From NCBI GenBank assembly GCA_910586555.1, contig CAJUJY010000052.1:1-9798 (forward strand): 9,798 nucleotides of DNA, read 5' to 3'. Of this stretch, positions 1 through 6,256 are shown piece by piece (the stretch's first letter is position 1; each line of letters begins with the position of its first letter). The position numbers and the translations under genes were made by a program. The notes under the pieces were generated by a model. It searched no databases and was not told where the DNA came from. It saw nothing but the letters and a program-made list of their open reading frames with translations. The DNA is from an uncultured Lachnospiraceae bacterium. GTDB taxonomy: Bacteria; Bacillota; Clostridia; Lachnospirales; Lachnospiraceae.

Positions 1-13
1 ACGGAACGTAGTA

Positions 14-181
14 ACATGCAGACAGTTTTATATATTTTCTGTAAAAGGCACTATAACGCCGCCAGTGCCTGGGTCTGGTAGTTTCACAGACCCTATGCAC
101 TGCTAACACTATATATAGTGTTGTGCGCCTATCGTAGTGGAAACGTGCCTGCTACAGAAAATATATAAAACTGCTGCATGT
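14..181. repeat. 168-bp element with 29-bp terminal inverted repeats and internal hairpins
   Basis: The arms 14-43 and 153-181 are complementary over 29 bp with a single unpaired A (position 22). Inside them, GGCAC (47-51) can pair with GTGCC (145-149). Within that lie CAGTGC (63-68)/GCACTG (97-102) stacked on GGGTCTG (71-77)/CAGACCC (87-93), and a perfect 18-bp palindrome at 105-122. The whole can be drawn as a closed multi-branched fold, either a DNA cruciform or an RNA. No open reading frame fits. Terminal inverted repeats on a non-coding element of this size are typical of a MITE, but I see no clean target-site duplication; a structured non-coding RNA is the alternative. The structure is plain in the sequence, the identity is unknown. 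Confidence 0.6.
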
Positions 182-314
182 ACAAAATCTATAATATATG
201 CAAAAACATATAAAAACCCAACGCAGGATAACTATAAATTATCTTTTATTTATACATATATTTATACATAATTAAAAGTTTATGAAACAGACGTGATAAT
301 TTTTAAAAATATGC
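182..314. other. AT-rich intergenic stretch, no gene seen
   Basis: Very AT-rich sequence between the inverted-repeat element and the tRNA promoter. The only structure seen is a short direct repeat, ATTTATACATA at 248-258 and again at 260-270 (period 12), and a weak hairpin GATAA/TTATC near 227-243 followed by a T-rich run. No coding region or recognisable RNA is supported here. Confidence 0.5.
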
Positions 315-343
315 TTGACATATTTGAATATATCTGGTATATT
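315..343 (+). promoter_or_regulatory. Consensus sigma-A promoter upstream of the tRNA genes
   Basis: TTGACA (315-320) and TATATT (338-343) are separated by exactly 17 bases, close to the vegetative sigma consensus. Transcription would begin near 350, about 155 bases before tRNA-Val. The -10 element lies inside the left arm of an inverted repeat (326-345 with 472-491), so the DNA palindrome could bear on promoter use. Confidence 0.7.
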
Positions 344-349
344 TAGCAA

Positions 350-506
350 GTGGTAATAATTTTAATGGCAATAGCAGGCAGAGTGTAAGCGGTATTCCTT
401 GTTGCCATGAAGCAATCCATGAAATTGTCTTACTTCTGGCTGCCACAAATGGATTGAAACAACAAGTCATGTAAATATACCAGACTATATTATACATTAT
501 TTTTTT
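350..506 (+). ncRNA. Possible structured leader or small RNA between promoter and tRNA-Val
   Basis: No protein gene is convincing here. Two hairpins can form: A pairs 365-374 with 399-408 (core TGGCAA/TTGCCA), and B pairs CAATCCAT (413-420) with ATGGATTG (449-456), extended by TTGT (425-428)/ACAA (445-448). The loop of A contains GGCAG (377-381) and GTAAG (385-389), which are complementary to CTGCC (440-444) and CTTAC (429-433) in the loop of B, so the loops could pair. A T7 run at 500-506 abuts the tRNA. It may be only a pre-tRNA 5' leader that is processed away by RNase P. Structure was judged by eye. Confidence 0.35.
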
Positions 507-579
507 GGGATCTTAGCTCAGCTGGGAGAGCATCTGCCTTACAAGCAGAGGGTCACAGGTTCGAGCCCTGTAGGTCCCA
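507..579 (+). tRNA. tRNA-Val (anticodon UAC)
   Basis: A full cloverleaf is visible. The acceptor stem GGGATCT (507-513) pairs with AGGTCCC (572-578), with A579 as discriminator. The D arm is TAGCTCAGCTGGGAGAGCA, and the anticodon stem TCTGC (533-537)/GCAGA (545-549) closes the loop CTTACAA, giving anticodon TAC (540-542) for GUA valine codons. The T arm carries GGTTCGAGCC. The 3' CCA is not encoded, so a nucleotidyltransferase must add it. It is co-transcribed with the next tRNA. Confidence 0.97.
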
Positions 580-598
580 TTACAGCAGGAGCTGTAAT
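579..598 (+). other. Hairpin in the tRNA-tRNA spacer
   Basis: ATTACAGC (579-586) and GCTGTAAT (591-598) form an 8-bp stem with the loop AGGA. It begins at the discriminator base of tRNA-Val and sits between the two tRNA genes, with no T run after it, so it resembles a processing spacer rather than a terminator. Confidence 0.5.
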
Positions 599-609
599 TA
601 ATTAAATAT

Positions 610-683
610 GGCGGGATAGCTCAGTTGGCTAGAGCACACGGTTCATACCCGTGGTGTCAAGGGTTCAAATCCCTTTCCCGCTA
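610..683 (+). tRNA. tRNA-Met, elongator (anticodon CAU)
   Basis: The acceptor stem GGCGGGA (610-616) pairs with TCCCGCT (676-682), including a terminal G-U pair, with A683 as discriminator. The anticodon stem CACGG (637-641)/CCGTG (649-653) closes the loop TTCATAC with anticodon CAT (644-646). The paired first base and the absence of three G-C pairs at the anticodon stem base argue for elongator rather than initiator tRNA, and the body resembles the Bacillus elongator Met tRNA. A lysidine-modified tRNA-Ile2 also has a CAT gene sequence, but the acceptor and body fit Met better. CCA is not encoded. Confidence 0.92.
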
Positions 684-689
684 CTACAT

Positions 690-717
690 AACCCGGTAAG
701 TGCATTGCCGGGTTTTT
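690..717 (+). terminator. Rho-independent terminator of the tRNA operon
   Basis: AACCCGG (690-696) pairs with CCGGGTT (708-714), extended inward by TAA/TTG to about 10 pairs with a GTGCA loop, and is followed by a T5 run. It lies 7 bases after tRNA-Met. Confidence 0.9.
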
Positions 718-729
718 AATTTAACATAA

Positions 730-763
730 GGATGACTGGCGAAGCCTGGCATCCGTTGTTTTT
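730..763 (+). terminator. Second terminator-like hairpin before ispF
   Basis: GGATG (730-734) pairs with CATCC (750-754); above two mismatches, GGC (738-740) pairs with GCC (744-746) around a GAA loop, and a T5 run (759-763) follows a few bases later. It could be a back-up terminator for the tRNA operon or an attenuator in the leader of ispF. No strong separate ispF promoter is evident between this hairpin and the gene. Confidence 0.5.
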
Positions 764-829
764 AAAGACAGGAAAATTTATGCCTGCGGCAAGGAGTCTG
801 TGGGTACTGGAAAGGCATGGTGTTTTTTT

Positions 830-1372
830 ATGAGAGCAGGTACTGGTTATGATGTACACAGGCTGGAAGAAGGAAGGAAACTGGTTCTTGGAGGTGTAGA
901 TATACCATATGAAAAAGGGCTGCTTGGCCATTCAGATGCGGATGTATTATTACATGCAATTATGGATGCGCTTCTTGGGGCAGCAGCACTTGGTGATATA
1001 GGAAAGCATTTTCCAGATACTGATAACAGGTATAAAGGCATATCAAGCCTTAAACTGCTTGGATATGTAGGAAATATGTTAGAAGACCAGTGTTATATTA
1101 TAGAAAATATTGATGCTGTAATAATTGCACAAAAGCCTAAACTAAGCAGCTATATAGATAAAATGTGTGAAAATATTGCAGGAATACTTGGACTGGACAA
1201 AAACCAGGTTAATGTCAAGGCAACAACAGAGGAAGGCCTTGGGTTTACAGGTACGGGTGAAGGGATAGCATCACAGGCAGTATGTTCTATAAGTTCCATG
1301 TTTGACTACAGCCGTGATATTACAGAAGACAGAAAGTGTAAAGGATGCAGTGGGTGCAGTAAAAAGCAGTAG
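830..1372 (+). CDS. ispF: 2-C-methyl-D-erythritol 2,4-cyclodiphosphate synthase (IspF)
   Basis: Fifth step of the MEP (non-mevalonate) isoprenoid pathway: cyclises CDP-methylerythritol 2-phosphate to methylerythritol cyclodiphosphate with release of CMP, as a cytosolic homotrimer with zinc. The N-terminus RAGTGYDVHRL supplies metal ligands Asp8 and His10, His42 lies in GHSDADVLLH, Asp56 in AALGDIG, and the conserved VNVKATTEEGLGFTG block is at 127-141. The ATG at 830 matches the usual family start; AAAGG (811-815) lies 14 bases upstream, a long spacing. A GTG at 800 would add ten residues but has AAGGAG only 3 bases away and no family support. At 180 residues it is some 20 longer than typical IspF: the extra C-terminal tail ends in a Cys170-x2-Cys173-x2-Cys176 motif. 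No ispD is adjacent. Confidence 0.95.
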   Translation: MRAGTGYDVHRLEEGRKLVLGGVDIPYEKGLLGHSDADVLLHAIMDALLGAAALGDIGKHFPDTDNRYKGISSLKLLGYVGNMLEDQCYIIENIDAVIIAQKPKLSSYIDKMCENIAGILGLDKNQVNVKATTEEGLGFTGTGEGIASQAVCSISSMFDYSRDITEDRKCKGCSGCSKKQ

Positions 1373-1461
1373 TGCAGGTTATACTTATTATTACTTAAAA
1401 CCGAAGATTACTTGAAATGCGGATTGCGGGTATACGCCTGGCTGCAACCTGTAGTTTACAT

Positions 1462-1488
1462 TTGGAAACCGCAAAGTGGTGGTATTAT
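1462..1488 (+). promoter_or_regulatory. Candidate extended -10 promoter of the XRE operon
   Basis: TATTAT (1483-1488) is preceded by TGG (1480-1482), an extended -10 arrangement, with a weak TTGGAA (1462-1467) upstream at a spacing of 15. It lies 63 bases before the repressor start. An imperfect inverted repeat TGCGG (1418-1422)/CCGCA (1469-1473) brackets the upstream side. Confidence 0.4.
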
Positions 1489-1550
1489 ACAATCGAAAAA
1501 TATATTATTCTTCTTAAGTTATATAAATTATCTGGAATGGAGGAGCAGTT

Positions 1551-2120
1551 ATGGATACAGGCGCTAAATTATCAAAGTTACGCAGGGAAAATAATTATAC
1601 ACAAGAGCAGTTTGCAGATATGCTTGGGGTATCAAGGCAGGCAGTAAGCAAATGGGAAAATGGTACAGCATACCCGGAAACGGATAAGCTTTTAAAGATA
1701 AGCGGGATATTTGGCTGTTCTATTGATTATCTTTTAAAAGATGAAGAAAACAAAGAAGAAAGCAAAGGAAACGGGACAGCTTTTGTAAAGCAGCAGCCAG
1801 GCAGGATTTTTATATCTTCGTATGATAACAAGAGTGTTGGTGCGTATTGCAGGGCAGAGTATAGTAAAATCTTTGCAGCACGGAAAGATGAGCCACACTA
1901 TATATTATACGGAACAGACAGTGTGTCATTCTGGGGCAGCCATAAAGTAATGCTTGGCTGGTACGAAACGCTTCAGGACATTGAAAAAGAAATTGCAGAT
2001 ATTACAAAAGCAATTAGTAATGGTGAATCTTCTTATAAATTAAAATATAATGCAGATATAGAAACAGCAGGGATTTTTAAGCAGCCTAAACTTAAAAAAT
2101 ATATAAATCCACAAGAATAA
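1551..2120 (+). CDS. XRE-family transcriptional regulator
   Basis: DNA-binding regulator of 189 residues. Residues 5-63 form a lambda-Cro/HTH_3 domain: the helix-turn-helix runs through TQEQFADMLGVSRQAVSKW (17-35), followed by ENGTAYPETDKLLKIS and the usual helix 5 ending in IDYLLKDE. After a charged linker (64-84), a second region (84-172) starting GRIFISSYD and containing SFWGSHKVMLGWYET is not one I can name; it may be a small ligand-sensing or oligomerisation domain. The start is fixed by GGAGGAG (1539-1545) five bases before ATG. The kinase gene starts 24 bases downstream, so the two are probably co-transcribed, and the repressor may control the pair. Target and effector are unknown. Confidence 0.88.
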   Translation: MDTGAKLSKLRRENNYTQEQFADMLGVSRQAVSKWENGTAYPETDKLLKISGIFGCSIDYLLKDEENKEESKGNGTAFVKQQPGRIFISSYDNKSVGAYCRAEYSKIFAARKDEPHYILYGTDSVSFWGSHKVMLGWYETLQDIEKEIADITKAISNGESSYKLKYNADIETAGIFKQPKLKKYINPQE

Positions 2121-2144
2121 ATTATAAATAACGGGGGTGGGGGT

Positions 2145-3182
2145 TTGTTTATTGTTTCTTTGGAAGATATTGGTTATATACTTAAAGATTTTGGCATTTT
2201 TAATAAAGCATATTCTGTTACTACCCTGCAATGCTGCAATAATGAAGAAGGCTGCCAGGAAGTACAGCCAGTCCGTCTTATTAGTAAAATATTATTTAAA
2301 GATAACTTTGCTGTTGTTGCCAGGTTTAAAAATGAAACAGGTGTATCACTGGATTTAGTTCAAAAACAGTGCCAGTTTGAGGAATTATTAAGGTTAAATG
2401 GCATATCCTGCCCGGTGCAGTATAAAACAAATGGAAGGTTTGCCAGATGGTATAATATAAACGGGCAGGATGTTATTGTAACTATTGAAGAATTTGTTAA
2501 TGGTGAAGTACAATATGTAGATAAAGAAACAGCAGAAAAAACTGGAAAGCTTCTGGCAAAAACACATAATATATCTGAAAAATATAACTGCCATATTAAA
2601 AACAATGTTTTATTTAATCCATTTACTGCAAATGAATTGTTTTCATTTAGGGCTTTTAGTTCTATATCTGCTGGTTTACAAGGTAAAAGCCTTGGTTTAC
2701 ACCATAAAATAACTGCAAAGTATAATGAATATATGGGAATGCTGTCAAAAATCCAGGATGGGCCATGCTATGCGGTACAAGGGGATATAAGCAACTGCAA
2801 TTTATACCATGGCGCAGATGGAACTTTGGGAATATTTGATTTTAACAGGTGTGGTGATAATAATTTGTTCTGTAATGCAGTAATGCAGGCAGTTTTTGAG
2901 TGCAGGCTTATGGACTACCCAGATAATTATATAGGAAAAAATATTGGAATATTAAAAGCATTTTTAAAGGGATACCAGAAAGAACGCCCGTTTACAAATA
3001 TACAGAAGGAACTTTTTCCATATTTATATACAATTATTAATACATTCTGGAGTGTAGATATTATATGGGCTGGTAATGCACTTTTAAAAGAATATAATAG
3101 AAAAAATTATAATGCAGTCCATAACTGGCTTGAAAAAATATGGAAGCGTATATCTGTACCCTCTTATCCATGGCATATTTAA
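2145..3182 (+). CDS. Divergent APH/choline-kinase-fold phosphotransferase
   Basis: Probable kinase of the aminoglycoside-phosphotransferase/choline-kinase superfamily, 345 residues, cytosolic, substrate unknown. The catalytic loop is at 212-219 (QGDISNCN): Asp214 is the catalytic base and Asn219 a magnesium ligand, while the usual HGD histidine is Gln212. IFDF (230-233) provides the second metal aspartate, Asp232. The N-lobe is less clear: FAVVARF (55-61) occupies the beta-3 position with Arg where Lys is usual, followed by a possible helix with Glu79/Glu80. The C-lobe is helical and rich in aromatic residues. The start is TTG at 2145, chosen because a G-rich ribosome site (2133-2143) lies just before it; TTG at 2160 is the alternative. 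The gene follows the XRE regulator by 24 bases. Weak pairing after the stop (ACAG/CTGT near 3194-3214, then T runs) may terminate it. Confidence 0.75.
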   Translation: MFIVSLEDIGYILKDFGIFNKAYSVTTLQCCNNEEGCQEVQPVRLISKILFKDNFAVVARFKNETGVSLDLVQKQCQFEELLRLNGISCPVQYKTNGRFARWYNINGQDVIVTIEEFVNGEVQYVDKETAEKTGKLLAKTHNISEKYNCHIKNNVLFNPFTANELFSFRAFSSISAGLQGKSLGLHHKITAKYNEYMGMLSKIQDGPCYAVQGDISNCNLYHGADGTLGIFDFNRCGDNNLFCNAVMQAVFECRLMDYPDNYIGKNIGILKAFLKGYQKERPFTNIQKELFPYLYTIINTFWSVDIIWAGNALLKEYNRKNYNAVHNWLEKIWKRISVPSYPWHI

Positions 3183-3268
3183 GAACTATTTATGACAGTT
3201 TTTAAATATGCTGTTTTAATTTTTTATATTTTTTGTGAACCATACTTAAAGTTATGACAATGTAAAAG

Positions 3269-3302
3269 TGTAAGGGTAATCCAAAGGAAATGACGTCATA
3301 TA
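3269..3302 (+). promoter_or_regulatory. Candidate autoregulatory ECF-type promoter
   Basis: TGTAAGGG (3269-3276) and CGTCATATA (3294-3302) are 17 bases apart. CGTC at -10 is typical of promoters read by ECF sigma factors, and position directly ahead of an ECF gene suggests autoregulation. The -10 overlaps the perfect 8-bp palindrome TGACGTCA (3291-3298). Transcription would start only about 10 bases before the start codon. The -35 assignment is inference. Confidence 0.45.
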
Positions 3303-3315
3303 CCGGAGGGAAATA

Positions 3316-3834
3316 ATGAACATAACAGAACTGGAAAAATGCATTGGAATGTATGGAAAGGATATTTATGCATTTTGCTTGCATCTGGCATATAGCAGGC
3401 AGGAAGCGGAAGAGCTGTACCAGGATACTTTTCTTAAAGCAATGGAACTTATTAAAGGTATAGAAGCAGAAAATAATCCTAAAAGCTATCTTTTATCTAT
3501 AACTATAAGACTATGGAAAAACCAAAAGAGAAAATATGCATGGCGGGACAGAATAGCAGGAATTGTATACCTTGAAGATGGGAAAGAAGAAGCAGCAGAA
3601 ACTTGTAGTACCTATTCTTTGGAAGATGAAGTATTAAAGAAAGAACAGCTAAAGCAGTTAAGGCAGGCAGTAAAGGGGCTTGGTGACAAGTACCGGATGC
3701 CCGTATACCTTTATTATATGGAAGGGCTGCAAATAGCTGATGTAGCAAAGATATTAAAACTTCCAAAAGGAACTGTTAAAAGCAGGTTATATAAGGCAAG
3801 GGAAATTTTAAAAAAACAGCTTGCAGAAGAATAA
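3316..3834 (+). CDS. ECF-type RNA polymerase sigma factor
   Basis: Alternative sigma factor of the sigma-70 extracytoplasmic-function group, 172 residues, the usual length. Region 2 covers roughly 12-75, with DIYAFCLHLAYSRQEAEELY at the core-binding helix and the promoter-melting part around SYLLSITIRLWKNQKRK. Region 4 covers 112-165, with the helix-turn-helix LQIADVAKILKLPKGTVKSRLYKARE (138-163) that would read the -35. No region 1.1 or 3 is present, as expected. GGAGG (3305-3309) sits six bases before the ATG. The anti-sigma gene follows by 41 bases, so the pair should be co-expressed, with this protein held inactive at the membrane until a signal releases it. Confidence 0.93.
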   Translation: MNITELEKCIGMYGKDIYAFCLHLAYSRQEAEELYQDTFLKAMELIKGIEAENNPKSYLLSITIRLWKNQKRKYAWRDRIAGIVYLEDGKEEAAETCSTYSLEDEVLKKEQLKQLRQAVKGLGDKYRMPVYLYYMEGLQIADVAKILKLPKGTVKSRLYKAREILKKQLAEE

Positions 3835-3875
3835 AAAATAGACCTGTCTGCGGGCAATGGAAAGGCATGATTATT

Positions 3876-5051
3876 ATGGATACTAAAATAGACAGCTTAT
3901 TAAAAGAAGCCCTTACTCCGTCAGAAAAACCAGATGTAAAGCTTAACCAGGAGATTTTAAGAAAAGCAGTGGAGGGCAATAATATGAGAAAACCATTTTT
4001 TAAAACTATACCAGTTATAGCGGCCTTAGCAACGGCTGTTTTAGCAACAGGAAGCCTTACCGCATACGGGGCGTGGAAATATCTTTCTACAGACCAGGCA
4101 GCGGAAGAAACTGGTAATAAAAAACTTGCAGATACATTTAGGGAAAAAGGGGCAGTTAATATTAATGAAAGCCAGGAATACGGGGATTATAAAATTACAT
4201 TAATGGGAACTGTTTCAGGTGATAAAATTAGTGATTATCTTATTGAAGATAATGGACAGTTTCTTACAGACAGGACATATTCTGTTATTTCCATTGAAAA
4301 AAAGGATGGTTCACCTATGCCAGATACATCAGATAAAGATTATGAAAACAACTTTCTGGCAAGCCCTTTTATTAAAGGTGAAGACCCTGCCTTTTTAAAT
4401 ATTTATTATATGGATGGAGGTTGTTCATCATTTGTTAAAGATGGTGTTGAATACCGTCTTGTAGACCATGATAATATAGAAGCATTTGCTGGCAGGGGTG
4501 TATATCTTGGTGTCCTTGGTGATACATTTTATGACAGAAAGGCTTATAACTTTAATAAAACAACAGGTGAAATTACACGTAATGAAAGTTATAAAGGTAT
4601 AAATGCACTTTTTAAACTGCCACTTGACCAGTCAAAGGCTGATGAAAAAAAGGCAGAAGAACTGCTTGCCAAATGGTATTCTGGAAACAGCGGTAAAGAA
4701 GATACAAGGAATGAAAATAATAAGGATAATAAAAACCCGCAAGAAGAAGCTTCATTACCAGAAGAAGATGAATGGGACTGGAATAAAATAAAAAAGGATG
4801 GTGTTTTAATAAAAAGTTCTGTAAAAAAATATCCGGCAGAGCAGTTTAATGAAATAATAACATACAATCCAGGAACAGAGTGGAAAGGCTTAATAATAGG
4901 GGAGATGTCTATTTCAATTAAAGAGTATTTTGACAAAGATGAATATGGGACAAAAGCAATTAGCGAAGCAAGTGATGGTGAAAATAACATCTATACAGTA
5001 TTAAAGCATAACAAAGATGGCAGCATTACTGTTTCACAATACCATAATTAA
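3876..5051 (+). CDS. Probable membrane anti-sigma factor (DUF4179-like)
   Basis: Likely single-pass membrane partner of the upstream ECF sigma factor, 391 residues. The N-terminal 40 residues (DTKIDSLLKEALTPSEKPD onward) are cytoplasmic and would bind the sigma factor. One hydrophobic segment at about 44-66 (TIPVIAALATAVLATGSLTAYGAW) anchors it. The rest is predicted to be outside, with a folded part (about 85-260, including TPMPDTSDKDY-like and GEITRNESYKG motifs known from clostridial DUF4179 proteins), an acidic Asn/Glu-rich linker (about 270-303), and a C-terminal part of unknown fold. ATG 3876 is preferred because GGAAAGG (3859-3865) is 10 bases away; ATG 3867 is in frame but only one base from that site. 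The DUF assignment is from memory of the family, the topology from the sequence. Confidence 0.8.
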   Translation: MDTKIDSLLKEALTPSEKPDVKLNQEILRKAVEGNNMRKPFFKTIPVIAALATAVLATGSLTAYGAWKYLSTDQAAEETGNKKLADTFREKGAVNINESQEYGDYKITLMGTVSGDKISDYLIEDNGQFLTDRTYSVISIEKKDGSPMPDTSDKDYENNFLASPFIKGEDPAFLNIYYMDGGCSSFVKDGVEYRLVDHDNIEAFAGRGVYLGVLGDTFYDRKAYNFNKTTGEITRNESYKGINALFKLPLDQSKADEKKAEELLAKWYSGNSGKEDTRNENNKDNKNPQEEASLPEEDEWDWNKIKKDGVLIKSSVKKYPAEQFNEIITYNPGTEWKGLIIGEMSISIKEYFDKDEYGTKAISEASDGENNIYTVLKHNKDGSITVSQYHN

Positions 5052-5114
5052 TATACAGGCTTTATTTTTGCAAGTTATAACTGTCTGGATATTTACACAT
5101 ATATTTTTTATCTT

Positions 5115-5171
5115 ATAACAAAAAGCAAGGCATATAGATTTTCTGTTTCTATATGCCTTGCTTTTTGTTAT
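5115..5171. terminator. Perfect 24-bp stem hairpin, terminator of the sigma operon
   Basis: Bases 5115-5138 and 5148-5171 are perfectly complementary over 24 bp around a 9-base loop. The centre of the stem is GCAAGGC/GCCTTGC and the outer part carries A5/T5 tracts on both strands, so it could terminate transcription in either direction. It separates the sigma/anti-sigma unit from the hydrolase. Confidence 0.8.
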
Positions 5172-5229
5172 TATAACCAATGAAAATTACAGTTTACAAG
5201 ACCAGGAAACCAGCCAGCAAAACTACCTG

Positions 5230-5258
5230 TTTCCATGGTTCTGGAATTGTGGTATAAT
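5230..5258 (+). promoter_or_regulatory. Promoter of the alpha/beta hydrolase
   Basis: A perfect TATAAT (5253-5258) preceded by TGG (5250-5252) makes an extended -10, with TTTCCA (5230-5235) at a 17-base spacing. The inverted repeat GGAAAC (5205-5210)/GTTTCC (5229-5234) ends in the -35 and could be an operator. Confidence 0.7.
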
Positions 5259-5300
5259 GGGAAACAATAAATTGAAATATGAGAAAAGGAACAAAAGTTT

Positions 5301-6191
5301 ATGTTTAAAGCAGAAAATAATGTTTACCGTGTTAAAACAGATGGATTTCATGGTGAACTATTTCTTCCAGTAAAGGACAATTATCCGGGGAAAGTATTAA
5401 TTTGTTTTAGTGGCAGCGATGGAAAATTTGAACTGTCCCGGAGGCTGGCAGGAGTTTTCCAGTCACACGGACTTTCCGTTCTGGCTTTGGCCTATGTGAT
5501 GGAAGAAGGACTGCCAAAACAATTTTATCATATTCCTGTTGATTTTCTGGAGGAGGCAGCAGAACGTCTGCATGGTATGGGATATGAAAAAGCAGGGCTG
5601 TGGGGCATATCCAAAGGGGCAGAACTGGCACTGGCAGCAGGAAGCTTTCTTCCAGGACTTGTTAATGCGGTGGTTGCGGTTGCCCCTATGAATACTGTAT
5701 GCCAAGGTTTTACTATGGAAAAAGGTATTTCTATTGCACCTGGGAGCAGTTGGAGCTTTCATGGAAAAGAAGTTCCTTATACTTCTTACGGGCTAGAGAA
5801 ATTTCCTCTCCGACATGTGTTGTGGAAAAGTATCCGGGCGGGGGAATTAACTATGTATGACCTTTACCTGCCTCTTGTGCAGAACCCAGACCCTGCCGCA
5901 GTTATCCAGGTTGAGAAAATCACCGGTCCTGTTCTGCTAATTTCCTCTAAAATGGATACCATGTGGCCATCAGAACTTGCAGCGGAACAGATAATGAAAC
6001 GGTTACAGGAACATAATTTTCCATACTTCTGCCAACATTTGAGTTATGATTATGGTGGACATTTGTTTGTTCCAATGGATTTACGGCTAGCAAATTTTTT
6101 TAAAGGTGACAGGTGGAAAAATAAGAAACCAGGGCGGGAAGCCCGGATGGATTCACTTATGAAAATATTAGACTTTATTTCCCAATGGTAA
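5301..6191 (+). CDS. Alpha/beta hydrolase, BAAT_C/acyl-CoA thioesterase type
   Basis: Serine hydrolase of 296 residues resembling the C-terminal catalytic domain of bile-acid-CoA:amino-acid N-acyltransferase and acyl-CoA thioesterases; its own substrate cannot be read from sequence. The nucleophile elbow is WGISKGAELAL with Ser104 (G-I-S-K-G), the acid is probably Asp219 in LLISSKMDTMWPS, and the histidine His254 in YGGHLFVP. The oxyanion side is near LICFSGSDG (33-41). There is no signal peptide, so it is cytosolic. AAAGGA (5285-5290) stands 10 bases before ATG. The gene is alone between two terminators. It uses more CTG, ATT/ATC, CCT and GCC codons than its ATA/TTA-rich neighbours, which suggests a separate origin. 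Dienelactone-hydrolase-like activity is an alternative. Confidence 0.85.
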   Translation: MFKAENNVYRVKTDGFHGELFLPVKDNYPGKVLICFSGSDGKFELSRRLAGVFQSHGLSVLALAYVMEEGLPKQFYHIPVDFLEEAAERLHGMGYEKAGLWGISKGAELALAAGSFLPGLVNAVVAVAPMNTVCQGFTMEKGISIAPGSSWSFHGKEVPYTSYGLEKFPLRHVLWKSIRAGELTMYDLYLPLVQNPDPAAVIQVEKITGPVLLISSKMDTMWPSELAAEQIMKRLQEHNFPYFCQHLSYDYGGHLFVPMDLRLANFFKGDRWKNKKPGREARMDSLMKILDFISQW

Positions 6192-6209
6192 AATTCTTGT
6201 TTTTTATCT

Positions 6210-6239
6210 AGTACCTTCCCTGTTCCTGGTGCTTTTTTT
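6210..6239 (+). terminator. Terminator after the hydrolase
   Basis: AGTACC (6210-6215) pairs with GGTGCT (6228-6233), including one G-U pair, across a 12-base loop, followed directly by a T7 run. It lies 18 bases after the stop codon. Confidence 0.7.
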
Positions 6240-6256
6240 GTGTGTTATAAATAAAA

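Noticed and set aside
303..497. 64-residue minus-strand ORF upstream of the tRNAs
   Set aside because: No ribosome site, odd composition, and it overlaps the promoter and paired leader segments on the other strand.
610..683. Initiator tRNA-fMet or tRNA-Ile2 for the CAT anticodon gene
   Set aside because: The first acceptor pair is matched (G-U) and the anticodon stem lacks the three G-C pairs of initiators; the body resembles elongator Met rather than Ile2.
1417..1647. 76-residue plus-strand ORF overlapping the XRE start
   Set aside because: It runs out of frame into a well-supported HTH gene and has no ribosome site.
4589..4990. 133-residue minus-strand ORF inside the anti-sigma gene
   Set aside because: Serine- and leucine-rich antisense product typical of a shadow of an acidic, lysine-rich gene; no start signals.
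5158..5373. 71-residue ORF starting inside the 24-bp hairpin
   Set aside because: Start lies in the terminator stem, and the frame overlaps the promoter and the well-supported hydrolase gene.
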